A stretch of 64,000 nt of DNA. Source: Fistularia commersonii (Eukaryota > Chordata > Actinopteri > Syngnathiformes > Fistulariidae). The number at the start of each line of letters is the position of its first letter. The stretch's first letter is position 1. This document shows positions 61,501-64,000 of the stretch, in pieces. The stretch lies in the NCBI GenBank assembly GCA_037954325.1, contig JBBMNZ010000007.1, positions 7,125,001-7,189,000 on the forward strand. The letters are read 5' to 3'. Made by a program: the position numbers and the translations under genes. The notes below the pieces were generated by a model. That model saw only the letters and a list, made by a program, of their open reading frames with translations. It was not told the origin of the DNA and searched no databases.

Positions 61501-64000
61501 AGCCGAGTTGAAGATTTCCTCAGGTCAAATTGTCAGAAAGCACTTGCTATGTGGTGAGGAGTTGGACTCCTGCTAACGTGGACCAACCACAGATCGAGTG
61601 AGTTCACACGAGACATGATTAGTATTTGAAATGTCTACTTCAACCCGTTCATTATGAAGAACTTTGTTGATAATATCACCGGACTACAAGAGGACCGATT
61701 ATATAGTATTTATTAAAAACTGACAACGCCTGCGCTCCAGTTGCAAAGTGCAAAGCTATGTGTATGAGGGGACGTCAACCGGAGGAGTTCACCTCCAGAA
61801 GGAGGTCGTTCAGCACAAGTAGTCCTTTGTCGCTTCCTGTGGCCTTGGGAACCTTTGTGAAATATCAGTTTCAAAGAAGGACTTGAGCAATGTTGAACAC
61901 ACAGAGTCTGTGGATTGCCTTCAAATCCCACCGACCCCACAGTCATCTTTGGGCTAGCGACGACTAACAAGGGTCCAAAAAATGTGCCGAATTACGTATA
62001 AACACAATCGCATCTAGAGACTTAATCACATACACTCCTTGGGCATGCACGCTCAGTTTGTAATTAACTGCATGTTTCTGAGAACCGTAGTTTTTCGACA
62101 GAATCGCCTGCCACTCTCTTGGTGTTTATGTGTTAGTTTGCCAAGTGTGTGTCAACCATCTGTTCTTGTGTGCGGTAAATGTGTCTGTATGTTTATGTAC
62201 TTGTTTGCTTTTGCAGCGAGTGGGGACCCTTTGTTTGCACTGCAACATAAGTCACTCAGGAGAGTCACACAGTCCAACTCCAAAAAACAGCTATTTAGTG
62301 CCTAGAGTGTCTCACCATACTTCCCCTGCAACTATGGCTTTTCAGAACAATAGGATGGCAAGTCCAAGACTGCTTGTTTAACATATAGCCTGAAATGAAA
62401 ATTGCAACTTCATGTAAACATTCCCATAGCCTGAATTCCACAAGGGACACACACATATATTTAGGGAGTGAACATTCCTCGGCTTATGTTGCATCAGCTC
62501 ACATTTACAGTTTCCTGCGGTTTAGTAAAAACTGTGGAGAAATTAGCTTTTTTGTTTATATGTTTTTTTTTTTTTTTTTTCTAGCATTATCTGATAGCCA
62601 GTCCAACTTTCTTCTGAATGGGAACTTTGTGGTGGCGATGTTCAAAAGGGAAATCACCTTCAAGGGAACTGTCATCGAGTACAGCGGCTCAGACACAAAA
62701 GTGGAGCGCATCAACTGCACTGAGCGCATCGAGGAGGAGCTCGTTCTCCAGGTTGCAAGAGCGCATTTTATGCACCGTTTTTGTGTTTCGTCCCTTCCTG
62801 CTACACAAAAATATATATAGCTTTTAGTATCTTCAGATGAATCTCTGGACTAGATCTTTACCACCACGGTTTCCACAGGTGTTGTGCGTGGGAAACCTCT
62901 ACAACCCAGATGTCCGCTACTCCTTCAACATACCCATTGAGGAGCACAAGGAACAGTTTGTGTGGGATCCCTCAGGGGCCTGGCTCGAGTGCAGTCGCAT
63001 TTGTCAGGGTAAGATCTTGGCCGAGCACCGACATCCCTGTCTCTCGGAGATATGATACCCATTTTGATGGGTTCATCAAAACAACGAACGTACAGGTTTA
63101 TGGCTGTAGAACTGTGTGTAGCATTTCTATTTAGCACCCCCCCCCCCAAAGAAAAATATGAAAAAACATGAATTTAATAAGACCATAAAATATCTTACAG
63201 CTCTCATTGGAGGGAGTCATATTACCGGGACATGGATCTGCTTGTCAGTATGCATTAGGATAAGCATACCTTTGCAACCCTGTACCACACTTTTGGATTT
63301 AAAACCTCATTCACTCATTCCCTACATCCATTAATCCCCCTTCTGGCAACCCCAATTTGACCCTGGCCACTCACGTCGCCCGACACTTTCTCCTTAGACC
63401 TGACTAAGCCCCTAAAATTTTCCTTGGCGAGGCACACATGTCAGGCTCCCTGTGGGTCAGAGTGCACATTAGCATCTAGTAAAAGAGATGTAATTTGGCG
63501 TCTGAGTCTGACACGGGCTCCTGAGGCTGGGTGATGTAGGCCACCGTGAGATGATGAAGAGCGGCAAAAGAAATTTGATATTCTTTGGCTGGTGAGATGT
63601 CTGCCAGATGCTTTCTGTTTCAAACCTTGCTCTTCGTTTTGTTTTTTCGTGCATGTTTCCGGCCATGTGTAGGCGAGAGGAGGCGAAAAGCGGTGTGTGC
63701 ACGCAAGAGCGATCGCCTCGAGGTGTCGGACCAGCGCTGCGAACACTTACCTCGTCCCGTTGCTGTTACTGAGCCCTGTAACACTGACTGTGAAGTCAGG
63801 TGCGAGACTTTTGCAAACACATAAAGGCATACAAGTGCAGAACCACCGTCCTATTTGTCCACAAACAAACGTACTTATTTCTACTCAAACAGGTGGCACG
63901 TTGCTGGAAAGAGCGAATGTTCGGCTAAATGTGGCCCGGGCTACCGCAGCCTGGATGTCCAGTGTATGAAATACAGCCTGACGAAGAGGCAGAGCGAGAG
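15768..64000 (+). CDS. adamts20: ADAMTS20-like secreted metalloprotease gene, exons 1-20 of a longer gene (3' end outside window)
   Basis: Twenty GT-AG exons join in one open frame of about 940 codons. Domains in order: signal peptide (about 1-19), prodomain to RRRKR at 247-251, reprolysin-type zinc metalloprotease with HELGHVFNMPHD at 401-412 and Met-turn M429, disintegrin-like module, TSR1 (W558-xx-W561, CSRSCG 567-572), cysteine-rich module, spacer, TSR2 from W848 and TSR3 from W906. The family comprises secreted extracellular-matrix proteases; GON-ADAMTS members are known to cleave versican-type proteoglycans. ADAMTS20 is preferred over its paralogue ADAMTS9 because of HPSHHDTALLITREDIC, VTADAKM, GEYFLEP and VLCVGNLYNPDV, which I recall as ADAMTS20-like. 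The active-site sequence is closer to ADAMTS9. Exon phases are consistent throughout and no frameshift or premature stop is seen. About half of the expected protein is present; further TSRs and a GON domain should follow downstream. Confidence 0.92.
15942..16288 (+). CDS. adamts20: adamts20 exon 2: prodomain
   Basis: Codes for residues 31-146 and ends in phase 0. It follows a CTCCTCTTCTTCTTCGCAG acceptor. Visible features are SYEITSPLRVNDFGE near the start, a five-arginine run at 62-66 (a possible first proprotein-convertase site, as reported for ADAMTS9), an N-glycosylation sequon N91-L-T, and prodomain cysteines C124 and C143. The donor is TTG|gtgagt. The preceding intron is only 83 bp. The exon is GC- and CpG-rich like the surrounding 5' end of the gene. 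Confidence 0.92.
17120..17350 (-). mobile_element. LINE C-terminal fragment (RTE/Rex-type family, clade not assigned)
   Basis: The minus strand reads MLGSELPGRRSGRRPEARFM, DGLQKDRKLVGVRG and nearby tryptophan-rich text. This matches the end of a common teleost LINE ORF (LELPGRR..GRPKRRFMD...VGVREEDA). Related pieces lie at 26430 and 57490 (+) and around 34075-35045 (-). Confidence 0.65.
19287..19809 (-). mobile_element. Tigger-like DNA transposon remnant, copy B (intron 2)
   Basis: Flanked by TA (19285-19286 and 19810-19811), with CAGTATACCC and GGGATCACTG ends, in inverse orientation to copy A. The minus strand encodes KRQRKMLSIADKVTLLDMLR and KSYAAVGRHYGINESSVRSI, the N-terminal DNA-binding part of a Tigger transposase; no catalytic domain follows. 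It lies in intron 2 of adamts20. Confidence 0.9.
20618..20775 (+). repeat. Dispersed repeat fragment, same family (intron 2)
   Basis: Shows TTGGATTCCCGAAGG, TTTCCATGTTGTCC, ACATGCAGGAGGTTCATCGG and GATGTGTGAACGGGTG, in the family order. Decayed and non-coding. Confidence 0.6.
20875..21539. mobile_element. hAT-like non-autonomous DNA transposon (intron 2)
   Basis: Ends are CAGGGGTCTCGGACAC and GAGTTCGACACCCCTG, an imperfect terminal inverted repeat. Flanking 8-mers TTTTGGAC and ATTTAGAC match at six of eight positions, consistent with an old 8-bp hAT duplication. The interior is AT-rich and non-coding. Confidence 0.65.
21694..21862 (+). CDS. adamts20: adamts20 exon 3: prodomain
   Basis: Codes for residues 147-203 and ends in phase 1. 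The acceptor is preceded by a long T run and CCCCTCCCCCAG. It begins FGTFTTQHGEYFLEPLL and contains EYDDEHNKPHLVYR, both close to the ADAMTS20 prodomain as I recall it. C199 is the third prodomain cysteine; in the ADAMTS family this position is the cysteine-switch candidate. N188-A-S is a sequon and RKR at 185-187 is an additional basic site. The donor is CAG|gtaaca. Confidence 0.92.
25308..26307 (+). mobile_element. pogo-superfamily element with Brinker-type DNA-binding relic (intron 3)
   Basis: TA flanks (25306-25307 and 26308-26309) enclose CCGTATTTTCCGCACTATAA at one end and its near reverse complement (GCAGAAAATATGG) at the other. The + strand encodes FKRHAYDAEFKLKAIGHAVE, HGNRAAARDFNMNESMVHKW and RKRQDDL, which resembles the Brinker-type domain found in POGK-like pogo transposases. 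The reading frame stops at 25753 and no DDE domain is visible, so it is inactive. Confidence 0.85.
26430..26610 (+). mobile_element. LINE C-terminal fragment (same family as at 17120)
   Basis: The + strand reads DAGRRMLKVKLPGRRSTGRP and SVGVTEEHAEERVGREKK, matching the ORF end of a teleost LINE (GRRMLK.ELPG...VGVTEEDAEDRV). Short and decayed. Confidence 0.7.
27806..27958 (+). mobile_element. L2-type retroposon tail, + orientation, with internal tandem duplication
   Basis: Ends GTCGCTTTGGATAAAAGCGT, CTGCCAAATG and AATGTAATGTAA. Just before the tail a ~37-bp segment (GTATATTTCCTGTGCATCGT...) is tandemly duplicated. Confidence 0.75.
28921..29300 (-). mobile_element. L2-type retroposon 3' end, - orientation
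   Basis: Begins with TTACATTACATTACATTACA and TTTGGCAGACGCTTTTGTCC, the reverse complement of the tail at 27906. It continues with the same CAGGAAATATACAGAACAG words, so both copies belong to one subfamily. A T run and (AC)n at 29095-29136 interrupt it. The minus strand further in reads like the LINE ORF end (VVEQTSGSNKTS). Confidence 0.75.
30241..30494 (+). CDS. adamts20: adamts20 exon 4: end of prodomain, furin site, start of metalloprotease domain
   Basis: Codes for residues 203-287 and ends in phase 0. After a poorly conserved, charged linker, RRRKR at 247-251 is a strong furin-type site, and the mature enzyme would start at F252 (FLSYPRYVELMVTADAKMV). YPRYVE marks the first strand of the reprolysin fold. 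N237-S-T is a sequon in the linker. The acceptor is CCGTGTTTCCGCAG and the donor GTA|gtaagt. The exon follows the largest 5' intron (8.4 kb). Confidence 0.95.
30608..30775 (+). repeat. Dispersed repeat fragment, same family (intron 4)
   Basis: Contains the GGAGACCCCAGAGTGTCCAG and AATGAGAGGGTGAATGGTTG landmarks. It lies about 110 bp after the exon 4 donor. Confidence 0.6.
31690..31855. repeat. Repeat-like fragment resembling the same family (intron 4)
   Basis: GACAATTCGGGGTCACCAAT, GGAGATGGAGACTCTGCACG and a CACTGCGTCACCACGCCGCC end are typical of the header segment of this repeat in inverse orientation. Weaker match than the other copies. Confidence 0.4.
32595..32678 (+). CDS. adamts20: adamts20 exon 5: metalloprotease domain
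   Basis: An 84-bp, phase 0-0 exon for residues 288-315. It reads VAAVYRDPSVGNLINIVVVK and then LVVIHNEQ, a highly conserved core strand of the ADAMTS catalytic domain. The acceptor is TTTGTTACAG and the donor CAG|gtaagc. Its symmetric phase means skipping would keep frame but remove a core strand. Confidence 0.95.
34185..34947 (+). mobile_element. hAT (Charlie-like) element with transposase relic
   Basis: Ends CAGGGGTGGGCAAACT and AGTTTGCCCACCCCAG form a near-perfect inverted repeat. Flanking 8-mers CTCTAGAC and CTCAAGAC match at seven of eight positions and fit the hAT target pattern. The + strand at 34299-34553 encodes LELKQEIITFLELLEINFPE and LCDLAFIVGILTHMNELDMK, typical of a Charlie/GTF2IRD2-type hAT transposase middle section. 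No BED finger or catalytic end remains. Confidence 0.9.
34576..34859. mobile_element. pogo-like MITE, copy 1, nested inside the hAT element
   Basis: CCCGTAATTTCCGGACGATA at the left and CCGGAAATTACGG at the right are inverted repeats; TA follows the right end. It is closely similar to 36171-36450 throughout and interrupts the hAT element at 34185-34947. Confidence 0.85.
35128..35252 (+). CDS. adamts20: adamts20 exon 6: metalloprotease domain
   Basis: Codes for residues 316-356 plus two bases. It contains SFNAATTLHNFCVWQQSQN and HPSHHDTALLIT. The HPSHHDTA segment with the DDG spacing before it is more like ADAMTS20 than ADAMTS9 from memory. Donor AG|gtgcgc; the codon for R357 is completed in exon 7 across a 93-bp intron. 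Confidence 0.94.
35346..35386 (+). CDS. adamts20: adamts20 exon 7: metalloprotease domain (41-bp microexon-like)
   Basis: A very short exon for residues 357-371, reading REDICRAKDKCDTLG. The EDIC and KCDTLG motifs are invariant-looking in GON-ADAMTS catalytic domains. It is flanked by a T-rich acceptor (T run then GCTTTCAG) and donor CTGG|gtaatc. Both flanking introns are short (93 and 256 bp), which suggests splicing by intron definition. Confidence 0.9.
35643..35748 (+). CDS. adamts20: adamts20 exon 8: metalloprotease domain with zinc-binding HELGH
   Basis: Codes for residues 371-405 plus two bases of V406. It reads GLAELGTMCDQNRSCSISEE and ends in FTIAHELGHV. H401 and H405 are the first two zinc ligands and E402 is the catalytic glutamate. 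The donor CACGT|gtaggt is followed 21 bases later by a 42-bp CA repeat. Confidence 0.95.
35770..35811 (+). repeat. (CA)n microsatellite just downstream of the exon 8 donor
   Basis: Twenty-one CA units beginning 21 bases after the exon 8 splice donor. Confidence 0.95.
36171..36450. mobile_element. pogo-like MITE, copy 2 (intron 8)
   Basis: CCGTAATTTCCGGATTATAA and GTACGGAAATTACGA ends, flanked by TA at 36169-36170 and 36451-36452. Matches copy 1 at 34576-34859 across its length (for example TGCGGCTAATATATGG). Confidence 0.88.
37673..37948. mobile_element. mariner-like palindromic MITE, copy 1
   Basis: TACAGGACTGTCTCAGAAAA and its reverse complement bound the element, with TA flanks (37671-37672 and 37949-37950). 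Long terminal inverted repeats (TTAGAATATTGTGATAAAGT) take up much of each half. Confidence 0.9.
37981..38150. mobile_element. Short hAT-like MITE (170 bp)
   Basis: CGGGGGTGTCAAACT and AGTTCGACACCCCTG ends; flanking ATCAATGC and ATCTATAC match at six of eight positions. The ends resemble those of the element at 20875-21539. Confidence 0.65.
38294..38362 (+). repeat. (ATTC)n microsatellite
   Basis: About 17 uninterrupted ATTC units followed by a T-rich run. Confidence 0.95.
38790..38980 (+). repeat. Dispersed repeat fragment, same family (intron 8)
   Basis: The best preserved copy here: TTGGATTCCCTCGAGG, GGAGTCTCCATGTTCTCC, AACACATGCAGGAGGTTCAC and GAATGAGAGGGTGAATAGTT. Confidence 0.65.
39225..39492. 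mobile_element. mariner-like palindromic MITE, copy 2
   Basis: Same family as 37673-37948: TACAGGACCGTCTCAGAGAA start, ACAGTCCTGTA end, left flank TA, right flank TG (decayed). It is shorter internally than copy 1. Confidence 0.88.
40155..40301 (+). CDS. adamts20: adamts20 exon 9: third zinc ligand and Met-turn
   Basis: Codes for residues 406-454 plus two bases. It completes HELGHVFNMPHDD (third ligand H411) and carries the Met-turn in YHVMAPTLN (M429), then WSKCSRKYITEFLE. In mammalian ADAMTS20 I recall HELGHTLGVQHDD, so the FNMPHD here resembles ADAMTS9. The acceptor is TTCTCCGCCCCGCAG and the donor GA|gtaagc. Confidence 0.95.
40302..43196 (+). other. Intron 9 (2.9 kb)
   Basis: No clear element is identified. 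41336-41480 may hold a decayed LINE segment. 41640-41860 (TTTGTTTGTTTGTTTAGAAG, GGACAGTGTACAAATACATT and A-rich TATATATAAAATATACAG) looks like a dispersed repeat, but its class is uncertain. Confidence 0.45.
43197..43338 (+). CDS. adamts20: adamts20 exon 10: end of catalytic domain, start of disintegrin-like module
   Basis: Codes for residues 455-502 and ends in phase 0. It begins DTGYGECLLDEP, typical of the end of the metalloprotease domain, and continues QCELMFGPGSQICPYM into the disintegrin-like module. The acceptor is CTTGTGACGCAG and the donor ATG|gtgagt. Confidence 0.94.
43339..44123 (+). other. Intron 10 (785 bp)
   Basis: Nothing recognised apart from the T-rich acceptor tract of exon 11. 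Confidence 0.6.
44124..44228 (+). CDS. adamts20: adamts20 exon 11: disintegrin-like module
   Basis: A 105-bp, phase 0-0 exon for residues 503-537. It reads KQCKRLWCTSAEGDHKGC, then RTQHMPLADGTDCGHGM. The cysteine spacing and ADGTDCG are diagnostic of the ADAMTS disintegrin-like module (no integrin-binding RGD). T-rich acceptor with CCAATGCCAG; donor ATG|gtgagc. The next exon is 8.4 kb away. Confidence 0.94.
46478..47012 (-). mobile_element. Tigger-like DNA transposon remnant, copy C (intron 11)
   Basis: Closely similar to copy B. Left flank TA at 46476-46477; right end GATCACCG is followed by TG, a decayed TA. The minus strand encodes KRQRKTLSIADKVKLLDMLR and the same helix-turn-helix segment, then stops. 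It is internally deleted like copy B, so both probably derive from one non-autonomous master. Confidence 0.9.
47139..48063. mobile_element. hAT element (Charlie-like ends), interrupted
   Basis: Starts CAGCGGTCCCCAACCTTTTT and ends GGTTGGGCACCTCTG, a decayed inverted repeat typical of Charlie-group hAT elements. Flanking 8-mers CTCTGAAG and CTCTGGAG match at seven of eight positions. Interrupted by the piggyBac-like MITE at 47285-47542. No intact transposase. Confidence 0.85.
47285..47542. mobile_element. piggyBac-like MITE nested in the hAT element
   Basis: Flanked on both sides by TTAA (47281-47284 and 47543-47546), the piggyBac target. Ends CCCTCGTGCG and ACACAAGGG form an imperfect inverted repeat. 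It includes GTCAAAAATGACCC and its near inverse GGGTCACTTTTGACC. Non-coding. Confidence 0.85.
48928..48984 (+). other. Candidate in-frame cassette exon in adamts20 intron 11 (unproven)
   Basis: A pyrimidine-rich tract ends in CCACTGCAG at 48927, and GTGAGT begins at 48985. The 57 bases between have no stop and are phase 0-0 compatible with exons 11 and 12. They would add ten prolines then QQALSLGDG between the disintegrin-like module and TSR1. The (CCG)n repeat could generate this by chance. I know of no such exon in the family. Confidence 0.3.
49078..49085 (+). promoter_or_regulatory. TATA-like element in a GC-rich setting (intron 11)
   Basis: TATAAATA flanked by GC-rich sequence on the 3' side (CGCCGCCCTCCCC). 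It resembles a core promoter about 100 bases after the candidate cassette exon. No initiator or downstream first exon can be demonstrated. Confidence 0.25.
52555..52580 (+). repeat. (TG)n tract adjoining the exon 12 acceptor
   Basis: Thirteen TG units lie immediately before TTTTCTCCTGGCAG, inside the polypyrimidine/branch region of exon 12. Confidence 0.95.
52594..52739 (+). CDS. adamts20: adamts20 exon 12: central thrombospondin type-1 repeat (TSR1)
   Basis: Codes for residues 538-585 plus two bases. After YCRHGMCVNKE it enters TSR1: GEWGPWGPYSLCSRSCGGG. W558-G-P-W561 is a C-mannosylation motif, and C567-S-R-S-C-G matches the CXX(S/T)CG O-fucosylation consensus. The acceptor TTTTCTCCTGGCAG is preceded directly by a (TG)n microsatellite. 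Donor GA|gtaaga. Confidence 0.95.
52879..53060 (+). CDS. adamts20: adamts20 exon 13: end of TSR1, start of cysteine-rich module
   Basis: Codes for residues 586-646 plus one base. Reads PRNGGKFCVGRRMKFRSCNT then EQCSQFDGKHFNINGLPPTV and RWVPKYSG. The GGKFCVGRRMKFRSC block closes TSR1 and the rest is the conserved start of the ADAMTS cysteine-rich module. It lies only 139 bp after exon 12. Donor GCA|gtgagt. Confidence 0.95.
53061..54623 (+). other. Intron 13 (1.6 kb)
   Basis: Contains the dispersed repeat at 53445-53705 and a degenerate AT-rich low-complexity block at about 53870-54140 (AGATATAATA/ATAGATA words). No gene or transposon domain is seen. Confidence 0.65.
53445..53705 (-). repeat. 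Dispersed repeat fragment, same family, inverted (intron 13)
   Basis: Includes GGGGTCACGGGGGATTGAGC, GTTCACCCTGAACTGGTCGC and GGGGAGAACATGCAAACTCC, a long landmark set of this repeat class in teleosts. Followed by an AT-rich low-complexity stretch. Confidence 0.6.
54624..54760 (+). CDS. adamts20: adamts20 exon 14: cysteine-rich module
   Basis: Codes for residues 647-692 and ends in phase 0. Reads ILMKDRCKLFCRVAGTTAYY and then DGTPCGPDTYDICVQGLCR. DGTPCG and ICVQGLC are hallmarks of the cysteine-rich module. The acceptor is TTTCTTCCCCTCCAG and the donor AGG|gtacgc. Confidence 0.95.
55020..55040 (+). repeat. C21 homopolymer forming the exon 15 polypyrimidine tract
   Basis: Twenty-one consecutive C bases followed directly by the AG acceptor of exon 15. 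Confidence 0.9.
55043..55160 (+). CDS. adamts20: adamts20 exon 15: cysteine-rich module
   Basis: Codes for residues 693-731 plus one base. It reads QAGCDHVLNSKARNDKCGVC followed by GGDNSSCKTLAGTFNDAQY. CGVCGGDNSSC is nearly invariant in ADAMTS proteins, and N716-S-S is a sequon. The acceptor is a 21-base uninterrupted C run followed by AG, an unusual pyrimidine tract. Donor ACG|gtgagt. Confidence 0.95.
55161..58184 (+). other. Intron 15 (3.0 kb)
   Basis: 55245-55290 and 56045-56160 carry weak traces of the dispersed repeat family. A T run lies at 57007-57029, and a LINE fragment at 57490-58020. The region 55300-56000 shows nothing recognisable. Confidence 0.6.
57490..58020 (+). mobile_element. 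LINE 3' ORF fragment (same family as at 17120 and 26430)
   Basis: Across frames the + strand reads VWRFFLALRGSEMNPLEGQH, then LGRRMLRLELPNRRLRGGPK and RFMDG, and ends GGTGGAGCAACCCAAAGGAA and AAGAAG. This is the ORF end and 3' terminus of a common teleost LINE. Multiple frameshifts and stops. Confidence 0.75.
58185..58280 (+). CDS. adamts20: adamts20 exon 16: start of spacer domain
   Basis: Codes for residues 732-763 plus one base. Reads GYNTVVRIPAGATNIDIKQV and SYSGKPEDDNYL. VVRIPAGATNID marks the first strand of the ADAMTS spacer, a substrate-recognition region. The acceptor is TTAATTTTCCTCAG and the donor CTCG|gtaagt. Confidence 0.95.
58281..62584 (+). other. Intron 16 (4.3 kb)
   Basis: Dominated by a decayed LINE (58690-60990). 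61000-62560 shows no recognisable element apart from an A run at 61449-61463 and the T run before exon 17. Confidence 0.65.
58690..60990 (+). pseudogene. Decayed LINE ORF2 (endonuclease and reverse transcriptase traces)
   Basis: In order on the + strand, but in changing frames: VLLGDFTAHVGSGRG near 58930-58990 (endonuclease-type), LLADHQLMVGWIKWRG near 59180, FLLFADDMVLLASSPYELQH near 60295-60350 (the reverse-transcriptase ADD motif), VEEFGYLKVRVG near 60478 and WSQLRWFRYLL near 60774. The order and spacing match a teleost LINE. It has many stops and frameshifts and is inactive. Confidence 0.8.
62585..62751 (+). CDS. adamts20: adamts20 exon 17: spacer domain
   Basis: Codes for residues 764-819 and ends in phase 0. 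Reads ALSDSQSNFLLNGNFVVAMF, then IEYSGSDTKVERINCTERIE. N807-C-T is an N-glycosylation sequon; related proteins have INST from memory, so C808 looks like an added cysteine. The acceptor is a long T run then CTAG. The donor CAG|gttgca departs from the gtragt consensus, but it is the only one seen that fits the frame and the family. Confidence 0.93.
62879..63008 (+). CDS. adamts20: adamts20 exon 18: end of spacer, start of TSR2
   Basis: Codes for residues 820-862 plus one base. It reads VLCVGNLYNPDVRYSFNIPI, closing the spacer, and then W848-DPSGA-W854-LECSRIC, starting TSR2. CSRIC lacks the Ser/Thr needed for O-fucosylation. VLCVGNL with cysteine matches ADAMTS20 rather than ADAMTS9 (VLSVGKL) from memory. 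Donor CAGG|gtaaga. Confidence 0.95.
63009..63672 (+). other. Intron 18 (664 bp)
   Basis: Nothing recognised apart from a C run at 63137-63146 and ATTC-like words near 63310. Confidence 0.6.
63673..63799 (+). CDS. adamts20: adamts20 exon 19: TSR2
   Basis: Codes for residues 863-904 plus two bases. Reads GERRRKAVCARKSDRLEVSD then QRCEHLPRPVAVTEPCNTDC. The cysteine pattern and CNTDCE continue TSR2 as expected for this subgroup. The acceptor is GCCATGTGTAG and the donor AG|gtgcga, followed by a 93-bp intron. Confidence 0.93.
63893..64000 (+). CDS. adamts20: adamts20 exon 20 (cut by window end): TSR3
   Basis: Residues 905-940, continuing beyond the window. Reads RWHVAGKSECSAKCGPGYRS and LDVQCMKYSL, the first half of TSR3. 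CSAKCG has lysine at the O-fucosylation position. The acceptor is TTTCTACTCAAACAG. No donor is seen before base 64000. Confidence 0.9.

Overview
This is vertebrate nuclear DNA, most likely from a teleost fish. It holds one recognisable protein-coding gene, the 5' half of an ADAMTS metalloprotease gene on the + strand. The best assignment is adamts20, in the GON-ADAMTS subgroup with ADAMTS9. The teleost call rests on the split gene with GT-AG introns plus the transposon mix: Tigger/pogo, hAT, piggyBac-like and mariner-like MITEs, and L2-type LINE tails ending in TGTAATG repeats. The species is not determined.

Layout. Bases 1-15767 are 5' flanking DNA with no convincing gene. They hold a GGAGTACTC-rich minisatellite (5032-5275), an unclassified inverted repeat pair about 6 kb apart (7421-7888 and 13858-14297), an L2 LINE 3' end (8646-9165), a fold-back element (9899-10314), a Tigger copy (12139-12974) and a G-rich tract just before the start codon. 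Bases 15768-64000 carry twenty coding exons, all joined by GT-AG introns. Splicing them by eye keeps one frame through about 940 codons: signal peptide and prodomain (exons 1-4), a furin-type site RRRKR at residues 247-251, the zinc metalloprotease domain with HELGHVFNMPHD (exons 4-10), disintegrin-like module (10-11), central thrombospondin repeat TSR1 (12), cysteine-rich module (13-15), spacer (16-18), TSR2 (18-19) and the start of TSR3 (20). The window ends inside exon 20. The remaining TSRs and the GON domain expected for this subgroup must lie beyond it.

The introns hold nested transposons, several with target-site duplications that can be read directly. A pogo-like MITE sits inside a hAT element, which sits in a LINE fragment (intron 5). 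A piggyBac-like MITE sits inside another hAT element (intron 11). Intron 3 has a pogo-type element with a DNA-binding-domain relic, intron 8 has two mariner-like MITE copies, and intron 16 has a decayed LINE reverse transcriptase.

The points most worth a second look concern the host gene. One is a possible 57-bp in-frame cassette exon encoding a polyproline linker in intron 11 (48928-48984). Two are acceptors with unstable tracts directly upstream: (TG)n at exon 12 and a 21-base C run at exon 15. Another is an additional cysteine in the spacer. The last is an active-site sequence more like ADAMTS9 in an otherwise ADAMTS20-like protein. All family comparisons are from memory, since no database search was possible.
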